A stretch of DNA of 64,000 nucleotides from positions 124,001 through 188,000 of the forward strand of contig BGZK01000497.1 in the NCBI GenBank assembly GCA_005406025.1. Reading direction: 5' to 3'. Of this stretch, positions 11,044-22,105 are shown piece after piece. Numbering within the stretch: position 1 is the first letter of the stretch; every line of letters begins with the position of its first letter. The notes under the pieces were generated by a model. That model did not search any database and was not told where the DNA came from. It saw nothing but the letters and a program-made list of their open reading frames with translations. Source of the stretch: Eumeta japonica (Eukaryota; Arthropoda; Insecta; Lepidoptera; Psychidae). The translations under genes and the position numbers were made by a program.

Positions 11044-11744
11044 GCAAAGCGAAATAGTATTTTAAAAATGTGGATACCGAGTCGCGTTAAATGTTTGCAA
11101 AATACCCGACGTATTAGGATTACATAAATAAGATGAGAGACACTTTTATTTCTCAAACCCATGCTTTGTTTGCCCTTTCCAGTTCTTTTCGCGCATTCCA
11201 TTTCAGTTTCGATACTATCCCTAATCCCGATCTTGAATGTGGATATACAAACTGAATATTTGAGAACTTGTTTCTGCTGATATGGATATTTATAAAACCC
11301 TTAATTCTGATTCTTCGCCAATTTTTCAATTCAATTGCAATTAAAAAATGTCTAACTGTACACGAATTTCATTAAGATACTAAAAATTGTATTAAATATC
11401 ATTCATTTTCATCATTAAATTTTATGTAGCACGAAAATCTTTATGTAAGTGTAGTCCTTAAACAATTAACAACTAGACAAACTAATGTCGCAGAATTCAT
11501 TCTTGTATTTTTCTGTCGGTCGTGTTTTCTCTGTTTGATCTTTTCATCTCTATGCTTGTGATAGCATCAGAGATCATTTGCCGACGTACAGTAGTCATTT
11601 GTTCCTTAGTGTCAAAATTGTATGTGTAGTAATAATGTACTTTTAATTGTAGATATAAAAACATCAATTAAGCGTGATATGTGCATATCTTAATGATAAA
11701 AATGGCTATATTATTCAAGCACTAATGGTCATATTTTATAGCTC
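11044..11744. other. AT-rich segment, no gene seen
   Basis: A short inverted-orientation scrap of the G/A-rich repeat family lies at about 11205-11240 (CGATACTATCCCTAATCCCG). Nothing else is recognisable. Confidence 0.5.
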
Positions 11745-12092
11745 GAGACATAAGTTATATTGCAGATACTTTGAAGTCGGTTCGAGATCGACTTCGATCG
11801 CAGAAGGTAGACGTTTAAAAGCGGACTTTAGATGACGTAACGCACCGAGCGGAGCGAAGTTCAATAAAGTGCTGAACAAGCGAGCGCCTCCGCGCAATGT
11901 GTACGCGTATACATGCATACATGTATATACGTATTATTCGCGCGGCACAACACGCGGCGCCGGGCCGGCCGCGCCCGCCGAACGTGGGTATCCCATATTT
12001 TACCCGATCGACGCGTGTGTAAGCAATTGTGACGCACGCGGCCGCGCTGCACGCACATTAATAAACGCTAGACCCGTGTTTGCTGGCTAACG
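11745..12092. other. CpG-rich island with alternating purine-pyrimidine tract
   Basis: The block is about 350 bp. It contains ATGACGTAAC (CRE/bZIP-like, about 11832-11841), GCGAGCGCCTCCGCGC, then about 40 nt of strictly alternating purine and pyrimidine (11897-11937) and a run of GGCGCCGGGCCGGCCGCGCCCGCC (about 11954-11977). Both strands have short open frames across it with no domain. Such composition in AT-rich insect DNA fits a promoter or conserved element, but I cannot tie it to a gene. Confidence 0.35.
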
Positions 12093-14238
12093 AAATCAAA
12101 ATATTTGCTGTCTCCATAATATATATATATACATATTTATCCGGTACCATTACCGGGAAAAAGAACGGTTAGGAATAAAAAAAATATACGAATCGATGGG
12201 TCCGCAGCATGATAAAGTAAATTATAATTTCATACAGAAATGTGTTTGTATTGAATTGTGCGTTTAAGATTTGTTAATATTCAATTCGGGTGTTTAATTA
12301 TTAAGTATCCAGTGCTTCGATCAAACTTTTTGTAAATAAGTTCAGATTTGTCCGTTCGTGTGTTACGAGCTTTGAACGATAAATCTTCACTTTAAGCATG
12401 ATTATAAATAAAACTAACTTAACACTTTAAGTATAAATGGTATAATCACAGGAATCGGTTATTTTCAACTAAATAAGCTAAATAACATTATAGTTACAAA
12501 AAATACTTTTAACATTGTTCCGAATTCGATTTCGATCGTAAAGTTTTTTTTTAGTTTATATTCTAAAACTTAATCTAAAACCTAAAATTTTAAATTAGTA
12601 CAGAACATGTGTACGTCAGACAACTTTAATTTTAAAATCAGTTTTTTATACTTATACAAAACTACTAATTTGTAGGCATAGTTGCAAAAATCTTTTTTGT
12701 TTTCAGGTTTAAAATAAAGTAAATTGAACTAAGATATCGTACATCTTAATAGATATTTGAAAATGATTTATTGTTTTTTCTTAACAGTATCTAATCACTT
12801 CTAATGCACTTTTCTATTTTAGACACTATATATTCACTTAAACTGCAACCATTATCTGCCATCATTATCCCTATACCTATCTTTCAATAATCCTCTTCGC
12901 ATATTTTGTAGGTATTGCATCTCCACTACATAGATTCTATTTTCATTTCTTAGCTGCCACACTCATTTTTCACTGCTATATATAAGTGTGGGTCCAGAAC
13001 TTCATTACTGATTGTCATACGCGCTTATCGTCAGACGCTGTTGCTACTCATAACATCAAGCAAGGCCCCATTCATTTGGTTTTCCGCAACTGACCTCCTT
13101 TCAATATTTCTATTATGTTTTCTATTTCTTTTATGTACAAACAAAGATCCAAATGGCAAATTCTTTTATTTGTTCAAATCTCTCACGTCCTATCCATATA
13201 CTGCATTCAATCATGATTCTGCTTCTTTTAAACACTTTAGACTTGCCGTCATTCAATTTTATATTTCTTTTAGTTTCACAATTTGCAGTATACATTTTTG
13301 TCCGACATCCGTATGGATGTCAAACCTTTAGAAGTAATCTCAGAAACAAATATGTGTGATGAAATAGATGACCAGCAAGTAACGCCCTCGTAAATCTTGT
13401 GCAGATCAAATTGATGGCATATTAAAAGGTCAAAAGGCATATTAAAGTAATCTCAAAGCTTAAGCACCTAAAACCGATGAGTTTGCATAAAACGAAAGGA
13501 TGAATGACTGTGAAGCGAGAAGAGAGTAATAGAAAAATTGTATTATATTCTTGGAGATTTGTGATCTCTGACTAACGTTCGAAGAAATAGGTGTGAGCTT
13601 ATACATAAAATAAATAAGTGGGTAAACTGTTTTATGTCAATTGAGACATTCATATAAAAACATTCAAGTTTCATTAAAATTACAGTATTAATAAAAGTAT
13701 TCAATGTCACATATGTTACACAGCCATTTTAAAAGTTATACGCCGATTATGCTTTTTTAGAGTTTTTAATTATACTATTAAGCACTTTTTGCTAAACACT
13801 CAATCTATATTATCTTTTTGACATTATGGAGATATTGCTTCTCGTAAAAAGTTTTCTCTGCTATAACTTTCAAAATTAGTATCGGAAAGAAACCAGTATA
13901 TTTTTCTAATCACGTACTTTCCAAAATAAATTGTCAATTTTGTAAATTTTTTAAGTTTCATTCGTTCATTTAAATTTAAAAATTTTTTTGGATTTTTTTT
14001 TAATTTACGTCTTGCGTCATGAATGCCTAAGATAGTTTGTTTTTGTTGAATTGTACTTGTTAACTTTTGACTATTAACGTCATATGACCATATGCCAGTT
14101 AATTGGTTAGTCGGTAAGGGAATATAAAAGTCTCTGGATTTTATAATTTGCATTTCAATTTGAATTTAATCAACAAAATCAAAACCTTTTTTTCTTAATT
14201 TTCGATAGCGATTTACCGATCACGCAAACAACCAAAAT
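12093..14238. other. Long AT-rich segment, no gene seen
   Basis: Short AT runs occur at about 12117-12135. Frames at 13041-13359 (plus) and 13824-14153 (minus, 109 codons) are lysine- or phenylalanine-rich chance frames without domains. No SINE boxes, LINE motifs or inverted repeats stood out. Confidence 0.5.
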
Positions 14239-14239
14239 A

Positions 14240-14242
14240 CTA

Positions 14243-14273
<31 letters not shown>

Positions 14274-14280
14274 TTTTAAT
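14240..14280. repeat. (TA)n microsatellite plus T-run
   Basis: About 12 TA units run straight into a 13-T tract. Confidence 0.9.
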
Positions 14281-14430
14281 TAAAGTCAACCCTCACCAAC
14301 ACTGGTTAAAATTTTGTATCTTATTAGAACACAAAAAAAACACAACCAAAATATTCAGATATTTATTATAAGTACCAATGAATCGAGTTTTTTTCAACTT
14401 AAATCCAATCAATACGGAACCCCAAATCGG
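14281..14430. other. AT-rich spacer, no gene seen
   Basis: Only simple AT-rich sequence. Confidence 0.5.
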
Positions 14431-14780
14431 CACTAACGCGATCAATCCATAAGCGGACATGCATCATTGAAAATAACGGTCAATTTGACCTCGTTAACGC
14501 ACGGGACTGATCGACGCTGCCACGATGGGGGTGAAAATATTCGTCTAATATACTGCCATGAATCGCAACTTTCGGAAGCAGTTAGCGAAGCTTCGGCCGG
14601 CGTTCGCTGGGGCGTAATTCATTTCTGAATTCGCGAAGTTGGAATTATGTGAGTATTTAGTAACGAGGTACCGTGTTATCTGGAGCGGTTCAGGTAAAGA
14701 ATTCGCTCTGTGCGAATGCCTCTGGGGTGCGTTGGTTCGTTATTAGGACGATGTTATACTAGTTAACTCGTGTACCCGAG
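14431..14780. other. GC-rich island, regulatory candidate
   Basis: About 350 bp of balanced composition without frames over 60 codons. It holds the inverted repeat GGTCA-ATT-TGACC at 14478-14490, a TTCGGCCGGCG stretch (about 14592-14602) and CGTAATTCATTTCTGAATTCGCG (about 14612-14634). Its sharp contrast with the flanks makes it a conserved non-coding candidate. Confidence 0.35.
14478..14490. promoter_or_regulatory. IR3 nuclear-receptor-like half-site pair
   Basis: GGTCA and TGACC form a perfect inverted repeat with a 3-bp spacer (ATT). This is the geometry of estrogen-response-type elements. In insects ERR and related receptors bind AGGTCA-type sites. A 10-bp match is expected now and then by chance, so this is only a candidate. 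Confidence 0.3.
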
Positions 14781-15004
14781 TAACGTAATGTGTACTGTTG
14801 CTATGTAAATTGTGTTATGTAGACGGAGATAATTATAATTTGTAATTCTGTATAAATTTTGAATGAGAATAGAGGCGGTATTTTATTTTTGTTGGCTTAA
14901 ACTCCACAAGGTCACATATTTTTATTACTGAATACATAAAATAATGCTTCGACATTATCAAGTGTTCCGTCACTTAATAAATAAGATGTATGTTTCTCAT
15001 AATC

Positions 15005-15250
15005 AGAAATCATGCTTACAAAACTGGCTTTCGCTCGCGGTTCCGCTCGAACGGAGTCACAATGGATTCCTTTGTATTAAATATCAAACGATATATATCT
15101 CAATTACTATCCCATACCCAGTCCTGTCCTCGATTTTAATTCCGGTTCCACTGTCTGTTTCGATCTCGCTTTCGATCTCCGATCCTGGTTTTACTTTCGA
15201 TTGTGGTTTCGTCCTCGGATCCCATATCGATTCTGCTCATGACCAATGCC
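15005..15250 (-). repeat. Dispersed repeat with CTCGCGGTTCCGCTCG head and inverted G/A-rich array
   Basis: GGCTTTCGCTCGCGGTTCCG (about 15025-15044) followed by TATTAAATATCAAACGA, then an array of TCCTCGATTTTAATTCCGG words. The same head (GCTATGCTCGCGGCTCTG) and order reappear at 27431-27535. The 142-codon frame at 14944-15372 is the translation of this repeat. Confidence 0.55.
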
Positions 15251-15550
15251 CTTCGTTGCTATTGGATGTATCGATTATGTGTGATTTCTCACGCATGGAA
15301 TATTATCATTATTCATATCGCATTCTTACTTACGTTGTTCATTCGGGTAGGTTCAATAATTACCCACTGTAGCATTTATTTCACTGTTGAGTTCGGTAGA
15401 CATGAATGTATGCTTGTTTATGGCCTCGTAAACCCTAAATGCAAAATCATCTTCAAATGTTATCCCATTGAAGTATTACACGTGTTGGTTAGCGTTCAGT
15501 TGTATTTAATCCAATTGTTGATGAATCAGGTAAATACATAAAAAAAAATA
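15251..15550. other. AT-rich spacer, no gene seen
   Basis: The 112-codon frame at 15203-15541 starts inside the repeat and has no domain. I regard it as chance. Confidence 0.45.
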
Positions 15551-16055
15551 GGCCAAGTGCGAAGCAAAATCGCACACGAATGATTCCGTATGACCGTACA
15601 GTATTGAACCCTATACCCTTTTCAAAAATTGTTAATAATAAACGAGTACTAAAATTAAGAGTGAACATAAAACGACGAAAAAATGATACATTTCTTAAAA
15701 AGGGACACTTTTAATTTTCAATTTTAAATTGTTTTCATTATTTGATTTTATAGCGACTTGTACATATTAAATATATTACATACTTTGTGAACATTTCTAG
15801 CGTCAATATTTCCTTTATTAAAATTGAGCAAAATATACCAAAAAAACGAGTTTCTTGTATTGGACCACCCTTTAATATTTAATTTAATTTATTTTTTGCT
15901 ATTTACTATTACAGTGGAAATATAAATGCATAATGTGTGAATTGTGTACCTATTACGGTTTATGAAGTATAGCCCGCTGACAGACAGATGGACTATCATA
16001 TAGTCAGCAGAATCTTAATAATAGGGTCCGACTGACACCCTTTGAATACAGAACC
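15551..16055 (+). repeat. Lepidopteran-type 0.5-kb dispersed repeat
   Basis: The 5' end GGCCAAGTGCGAAGC ... CGCACACGAATGATTCCG (about 15551-15588) and the 3' end GACAGACAGATGGAC ... AGTCAGCAG ... ATAGGGTCCGACTGACACC ... ACAGAACCTTA (about 15978-16055) match the landmarks of a repeat I know to be widespread in moth and butterfly genomes. The middle is AT-rich and non-coding. Partial relatives occur at about 2780-2912 and 45215-45880. Confidence 0.65.
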
Positions 16056-16089
16056 TTAAATATGTTTATTTGATTCGTACAATGAATGA

Positions 16090-16285
16090 GATTTCCGGTG
16101 GCCCACTTATTTCCCCTCCGTCAATCCTCTCTGCATAAATAAACTTATTACTATCCAAAAGACCGGCAACGCACTGGTTATTCCTCTGGAGTTGCGAGTC
16201 TTCATGGGCGGCGGTGACCGTTTACTCTTTGGTTGCTCGAAAGCGGTTACTCCTCGGAAATGCTATAAGACAAAGCAAAACAAAA
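16090..16285 (+). mobile_element. Bm1/LINE-type tail fragment
   Basis: The key words are GACCGGCAACGCACTGG (about 16162-16178), CCTCTGGAGTTGCGAG (about 16184-16199) and CATGGGCGGCGGTGACCG (about 16203-16220), followed by a GGTTGCTCG remnant. They match the conserved tail shared by the Bombyx Bm1 SINE and related lepidopteran LINEs. Two further degenerate copies are at 41937-42135 and 50283-50465. It has no coding capacity. Confidence 0.65.
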
Positions 16286-17035
16286 TGTATTCCATATAAC
16301 TCAGAAATGTTATTGCTTTCTATAAGTGATAAAAAAAAGAAATCGAGTCAGTAGTCCCAAATAACTACTGACTATATACAAAAAAAAAAATGAATTTTAG
16401 CTAAAGCTAAAGTAAATATCTAGTTAATATATGCCTAGTAAAATTAACATAGTCAGAATTCAAAAAGAAACCTTAATTTTCTTACCTGTTGGTTTATCCG
16501 TTCGTCTGATCTTATGTCACAACTTTACAACTTTACCATTGAATTGAAATGATGTTTTTTTTCGTATTTCATTGTATAAGATGTCCTTGGATAAGTATTT
16601 AAAAAATCTTAAGTGACTTTTCTTCTTATTTTGATATCTTGTAGTTTAGCAGTTTCCAAAGTTGTTAATTTTGTATCCCCCTTATACTATTTTCAACCAT
16701 GAGTTTCAAAAAATGAAATAAAAACACGGCAATAGAGTTTCGTAAATAAATTCAACGAGAATTATTTTAAATAATATCTATTTACAAGTTTTAATTAATT
16801 ACTACTTTTATTACTAAATTCAATTGTCATTAAGAATAATCTTATCACCGACCCTATTATTATGAGAACACATATGGATTTTTACTGAACAGTGTACTTA
16901 CCATTCAAACGTGTACTTGTGCATACCTTGTTATAAATATTTTTTTTTAAATATAGTGTAAGAAGAAAAACGATATATTTTTGATTTAAACTTAGTAACC
17001 CTAGACGCAGGTATATTTTCTAGTAATCCCTAATA
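16286..17035. other. AT-rich segment, no gene seen
   Basis: A small hairpin lies at about 16347-16373 (GTCAGTAGT ... ACTACTGAC). Otherwise there is nothing recognisable. Confidence 0.5.
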
Positions 17036-17470
17036 AACAGTTCGGTTTTACTCGGGGTCGCTTTAAAATCGATTCTGGCGTTGAGCTTGTGCATATTTTT
17101 GGAGCCTGGATTTATTCGAGAGATGCAGTTGACATATTTTGCCATCTCTTCAAGGCATTCGATTGTATTCAAGTAACAGACTTTAGAGGGTTGATGTCAA
17201 TGGTATGAGATCATCCCGATCTGTAGTCCACATGGGTGCACCACAGGGATCAATTCCTAGTCCCTTTTTGTTTTTATAAGATGTAAATGACTTACCTAGC
17301 TTTCTTAAGGATGTTAATTAGATAGTCCTGTTTGCAGATAATATTTATTTTTTATTCAAATTTAAAAAACAGCAGTCCGGTAAAGACATCTTAAGACAAT
17401 TCACAAGAAATTTTAAAACCTTTCATAAATTGTGAAGATACTGTTTTCAGTCCAACTTCCAGTCTGAAAA
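17036..17470 (+). mobile_element. LINE family A fragment (reverse transcriptase core)
   Basis: Decayed piece of the same family as 885-2335. I read KQFGFTRGR (about 17037-17063), SGVELVH, FGAWIYSRDAVDIFC (about 17098-17142), KAFDCIQ (about 17150-17172), then after a deletion of roughly 90 nt RVDVNGMRSS, VVHMGAPQGSIP (about 17225-17260), VNDLPSFL and the catalytic box as FADN at 17331-17342 (second Asp changed). The 5' side starts abruptly within RT. The 3' side fades after about 17460 and lacks the family tail, so both ends are truncated. Confidence 0.78.
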
Positions 17471-17885
17471 ATATTAAATATTTAACTTCAACAGAGAGTT
17501 AGAGTTCAAAAACACACTGATAAATATTTGTCTGGAAGTCTTAGAGATGACCTGGAGGGTTAATCCTTTTCAGATTTTTTTGAAATATGAACAGTAACGA
17601 TATAATTTGTTTATTTGTCGTACGTCCTGTGGTCTATTACCCTAAAACGGTTACGACATTTAACGCAGTATTATAAAGAAAAAAGATGGCTAAGTACCAA
17701 ATATCAATTCTTAAACAATTTCGAAATTTTCTGTTAAATTGTAGCAATAAATCGAATTAAACGTAAAACTAATGTCCTTTGTCTGCGAAATCAATATAGT
17801 TTGCATGGCTGATTTAATCTCAACAAAAGATCACTTAATAAGGCTAAAGCTCATCTCAGACAGCACAGCGCAAAGCGTTGAGAGC
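17471..17885. other. AT-rich segment, no gene seen
   Basis: It may contain further unrecognisable LINE sequence up to about 17560. Confidence 0.45.
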
Positions 17886-18330
17886 AAAATATTACACGAA
17901 ACGAATTCGGCCCGTAAGCCAGCCGCGCCGGCCGAAGCAGTTAATTAAGTAAGCGGAAGAAGGCTCATTAATTTTTGGCCGGATGTGGCGAAATTCACAT
18001 CCGCGTTAAATACACAGCCGCCTTTCGGCGGCGGCGCGCCCTCTACCTCTCCGTTCCGAGTGTTTTCAGTTAAAATTTAATTTCGCCCGGGCGATGTCTT
18101 TTACATTCGCCGCCCGAATTTCCGCTGCGGTTGTTCTTTAGAGAACTAATTGGATGTTCACGCCGCGATAGTATCCCGGAATCGTTTCCACGCTAATGCT
18201 AATTTATGCTACGCGGGGAGTCAACTTAACGCGTCGTATTATGAAAGCGACATCCCCTTTCGCTTGTGGGCAAAAATGGAATTATTAATACCCTATTTTA
18301 TAATGCGAGCTTTCAAAAAGCTCCGACGAC
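17886..18330. other. GC-rich island with inverted motifs, strong conserved-element candidate
   Basis: About 445 bp of sharply different composition. It includes GGCCCGTAAGCCAGCCGCGCC near 17909, homeodomain-type TTAATTAAG (17941-17949) and TCATTAATTTTT (about 17965-17976). The inverted pair CGGATGTG / CACATCCG is at 17980-17987 and 17996-18003, the hairpin-prone GCCGCCTTTCGGCGGCGGCG at about 18014-18033, and CGCCCGGGCG near 18086-18095. No frame over 64 codons and no domain. This dense, non-repetitive word content is what conserved insect non-coding elements look like. Confidence 0.4.
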
Positions 18331-18660
18331 AATTAAAACAATAAAATAAGTATTAGATTACTTTTTTTAATTTCAAGAATTATTTTTTAAGGTGATAATT
18401 ATACAGAAAAATATAATTACACGTAAGGGGCACTACGAAGGGTCCACGGCAAAATAATGGAGTGCTGTACAAAATACTTGTAAAACTCTATTTTGTACTT
18501 TTTTAAAGGAATAGATGAAGAATCTGTATAATTCTTTCCCCTCGACTAAATAAATTGTTATGGTTTTCTTTTAGATACATAGAAGGCAATAAAAATTTCT
18601 GGAATGAATGAGAAAAAATTACTAAGAATGCTTAAAAATGAATTTCTTAGAAGCATAATA
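18331..18660. other. AT-rich spacer, no gene seen
   Basis: Only AT-rich sequence. A 78-codon minus frame (18558-18794) runs from here into the foldback arm and is chance. Confidence 0.5.
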
Positions 18661-19820
18661 TTGGAGACTCGGCTCATTTGTCGTCTACTGGAAATCTTAA
18701 TCCGCAGAAACGTCTCGCTTCGCTCTCGCGAATTAAGATATTCAGTAGACGACAAATGATCCAGAGTCCCTAATTTTTTTAAGGGTCTAAACACTCGCGT
18801 TAGATTTGGTCGGAGAATTGAAGATATTCAGTAGACGACAAGTGAACAAGCTTGCAAAATATCGATCTACGAATTCATGGCTAACAAGGAACCATCACAG
18901 TATTCCATGGAACTCTGGAGAATTAGATTAAACATCAACACAATAATGGATGACCTAATAAAATGCTGCATGTATCTATATTAAAGACTTATAAACAAAA
19001 TGGTTTGAAAACTATGTCAAGCAACTTTAACACATGCAAATTGTAAATATAGAAGACTTAGGATGTCCATCCCTATGCAAACTTCGCACAAATATATATA
19101 GACATCAATGGACATGTAACAGATACCTAAATCAAGTAAATATTAATTGCGCGTTACAAACTATAATAGAAATTTAAACACGGTATAATTTTTTTTTTGT
19201 AAAAAAAATGAAAATAAGTATGTTTATTTGCTATTAAATTTGTTTTAATTCTTGTGTACCTTCTCTAGATTAATTTCAATAAATTACATATTTATTAATA
19301 AATTTCAAATCTAATTAATTTTTGTATTACTTAATTATCTAAATGAACTGTTTACCTAGTAAAAACATTGATACAGTGGGTCTGTTTCTATAAAAGATGG
19401 TACGACAGAACTCAGGATATGAAAATATGATTGCTCTCATTGGTTAAACAAACAGTTTCGTGCGATATATGTTTTTTTTCGCTGTTGAAACATGTTACGC
19501 TGTTTGAGTTCTTGTTCCTTAGAGAATATATTTGCACATTTATAAAAATCCATCTGTGGTATCCGCGAAGTTGTTCACATCCATTGGCGAGTATGCAGAC
19601 GTTCTTTTTTATGTCTAAAAATAATTGCTAACTTGTTCATTTGTCATCTACTGAATACCTTCAATTCTTCGACTAAATCTATTGTGAGTGTTTAGACTCC
19701 TAAAAAATTGGGGGTTCTGGATCACTTGTTGTCTACTGAATATCTTAATTTGTGAGAGCGAAGCGAGACGTTTCTGCGGATTAAATGTTCAGTAGACGAC
19801 AAACGAGCCAGAGTCCCCAA
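18661..19820. mobile_element. Foldback-type DNA element with about 200-bp terminal inverted repeats
   Basis: Left arm (18661-18859) and right arm (19623-19820) are reverse complements at roughly 80-90 percent by eye. Both start TTGG(A/G)GACTC(G/T)GGCTC and include CGTCTCGCTTCGCTCTC. TA abuts each end, so a TA target duplication is likely. Each arm contains three related copies of CAGTAGACGACAA in both orientations (for example 18678-18691, 18751-18764 and 18828-18841), so the arms can fold on themselves. The 760-bp interior is AT-rich and codes for nothing I recognise. It is a non-autonomous element mobilised in trans. Superfamily unknown, with Tc1/mariner-like possible from the TA. Confidence 0.85.
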
Positions 19821-20886
19821 TATCGCTGCCCAATGTCGTTCGCCGATAAAAGGTTGCGCACCTCGCCTGTTATACGGCATATAAATATTAAAATATTTAA
19901 GTTAAATATTGAATATTGAAATTAAGAAATAAATATTAAAACCTATAGTAAAATTTGAAAAATATAAAATTAATGTAATTGTATTTAATAGTAAATCAAT
20001 TAACATTTTTCCCGCTAAGTCTGTATTTGGAATACGTGCTTTTAGAGCCATCATCGTTTTTGTGTAAATAAAGCTAGTGATGTGAAACAATAAAATAAAT
20101 ATTAATCTATTTTTATTTTATTGTCGATAATGTAACCATTTAAAAACCGCAATGCAGGTGAAATCTGTGCCGCGATTGTTATCCAGTACTTCTTAATGAT
20201 ATATTATATTGTTACCACCATGTACATTAAATAGCTTTTCTTTATTCTGGTGTATTTCGTAGACCAACCTGATATTCTCTCGTAAAGATGAAAATATTGG
20301 CTTAACTTATAAATTCGCATAAGGCAAGTGTCTTCTGCGAAACTTTTCCCGTATGGGAGATATTAAAATCAAGAATTTTCGACATAACAGTAAATAGTTT
20401 CTGATTCACGACCGAGAGCTATTTTTTGGACGGTCGGTGTCATATTAGGTTACCACTCATTGCAAACCTGGGAACTTCAAACTTTATTTGACTGGATTAT
20501 TTAAGTATATTAGGAAATTTATTAGAAACGAGTAGTAAATATGACAGATAAATAGACACAGAAAGACAAACATGAACACGAAAAATTAATTTATCCCATA
20601 AAAATTTCAGTTTATGTATTTTAGAGACACAGAACTTTTTAAGCTGGATTATTCTTATAAAATTCTTTACGTAATCATTTAAGAAAATAAATCTTAAATA
20701 TAAAATTTTCTACTCTAGGTATTATGAACTCTAAGCGATTTTGATTTAACAGAGAGTTACTTAATACAAGAAAGTGATAAAAAAGTAATCCAACCAAACG
20801 AAACGTCAATAATAAACTAAATATTTTATTTTACATTTTCGACCAATTGTTTTTTTTGTAATCGGTACCGTTTAATTATCACGAAT
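19821..20886. other. AT-rich segment, no gene seen
   Basis: A weak relative of the dispersed-repeat 3' end may lie at about 20520-20640 (AGACACAGAAAGACAAAC ... GAGACACAGAAC). A 62-codon minus frame at 19902-20090 is unsupported. Confidence 0.45.
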
Positions 20887-20926
20887 TTATTAACACGGTA
20901 AAAATATATTTTTACCGTGTTAATAA
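20887..20926. repeat. Perfect 40-bp palindrome
   Basis: The 40 bases equal their own reverse complement with no spacer. The core is AACACGGTAAAAATA and its mirror. Immediately after it, ATACGAAAGGACAACCATAAT (about 20933-20953) is repeated directly at about 20979-20999 with one change. Confidence 0.92.
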
Positions 20927-21120
20927 TAGGTATACGAAAGGACAACCATAATATATACGAAACATAAACATAAATTATACGAAAAGACAACCATAATTAA
21001 CGTTTATTCTTTGATATATGGAAACTTGGCCTCGTCCGTTATTACAGACACTAAAGACGAGAAAAACTAATTATTGAATATAATGATATACAAATATCTT
21101 TATATAAATATATATAAAAA

Positions 21121-21160
21121 TACTTTGCACATGAACAAATCATTGTTCATGTGCAAAGTA
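21121..21160. repeat. Perfect 18-bp-arm palindrome
   Basis: The arms at 21121-21138 and 21143-21160 are exact reverse complements around ATCA. A further short inverted pair (TTTATATAAACA type) lies at about 21261-21288. Confidence 0.92.
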
Positions 21161-21654
21161 ATATTAATCTGTATATTATTTATTATTCACAATGATGTTT
21201 ATACATTTCGATATCGGCTATAGACAAATACTATCTTTCTTATAAAATAAATGTTTGTTTTGTTTATATAAAATCTTTATATAAACAAATACTAACGGGC
21301 TAATTTTAATGATCAACGGTAAACCAAAACGGATGGGAGCCTAGAAATTTAAATTTTGCACACGGCTTGACATGGCTATTATAATTTACGAAGGACGTAC
21401 TATTGTAATCTGGGATTTCCAACTCTAAGGAAGTGTAAAGGGGAAGTTTGTCTGGGAATTTCTTTAGTTTTGAAGTTGCAATCTGGAAATGGGTATTTTA
21501 GATTTTTTTTTATTCAAAGAAACGGGTATTGCAGGATCTTTAAAAAGGACTCTAGTAGGAGTAAAATCGGAGTTGAAAGTTTCTACAATAATATCATTAG
21601 TTGCCGGTTGAAAATAATTGTTTAATCCTTTTAATATAAATAAATATATAACGA
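21161..21654. other. AT-rich segment, no gene seen
   Basis: No coding signal. A 70-codon minus frame (21464-21676) is unsupported. Confidence 0.45.
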
Positions 21655-21657
21655 TAT

Positions 21658-21832
21658 CAGTGTTATGGATATGCAACCTCTAAAGGTTTAAAATGAATGG
21701 TATCTATTTTCGTTAGTTTTTTAAGACTTATTATCTTTTAAGGTTGGAAAGATAAAAGAATCAGTCTAGAAAAATTAACGAAACCAGAAACCACTCATGT
21801 TAAGCTTTTAGGGGTTGCATATCCATATATAT
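21658..21832. mobile_element. MITE-like unit with about 25-bp inverted ends
   Basis: TATGGATATGCAACC at 21664-21678 is repeated inverted as GGTTGCATATCCATA at about 21813-21827. With flanking matches this gives about 25 bp of imperfect terminal inverted repeat around about 120 bp of AT-rich interior. Size and structure fit a miniature DNA transposon. No target duplication is clear. Confidence 0.5.
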
Positions 21833-21854
21833 AATAGATATGACGTATTAAGAA

Positions 21855-22010
21855 CTAAATTCAGAGCGGGATCGGGATTGAAAATGATAACGACACAAGG
21901 ATTGAAATGGAGAGCGAAACCGGGTCTAGAAGTTAGGACGAGGACGGAATCAAAACCAAGTGTGAAACGGTAATAAAAATTGAGAACAAGAAGGATCGGG
22001 ATTGTGATTG
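21855..22010 (+). repeat. G/A-rich interspersed repeat copy
   Basis: Words such as GAGCGGGATCGGGATTG, GAGAGCGAAACCGGG and AAGAAGGATCGGGATTG, in the same orientation as 8990-9405. The minus-strand 92-codon frame over it is the translation of the repeat. Confidence 0.65.
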
Positions 22011-22011
22011 A

Positions 22012-22105
22012 CTGCCTGATTGGTGACATTGGTAGTGACTCTACGTACTGCGCAGAGGACGAGAGTTCAATTCCCACAAAATACAAACATTTTTTTGAAT
22101 AAAAA
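22012..22105 (+). mobile_element. tRNA-derived SINE head
   Basis: A box A-like TTGGTAGTGACTC lies at 22029-22041 and a box B-like GAGTTCAATTCCC at 22063-22075. They are spaced as in a tRNA gene, and an A/T-rich stretch follows. It cannot be a tRNA because the acceptor stem and anticodon arm do not pair. It joins directly to the G/A-rich repeat, so the two may form one composite element. Confidence 0.65.

Noticed and set aside
14944..15541. 142- and 112-codon overlapping plus-strand frames
   Set aside because: They lie over a dispersed repeat with the same head as 27431 and show no domain.
21121..21160. microRNA precursor from a perfect hairpin
   Set aside because: The stem is only 18 bp and fully perfect with a 4-nt loop. 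Animal precursors have imperfect stems of about 30 bp. The palindromes at 9080, 20887 and 42481 fail for the same reason.
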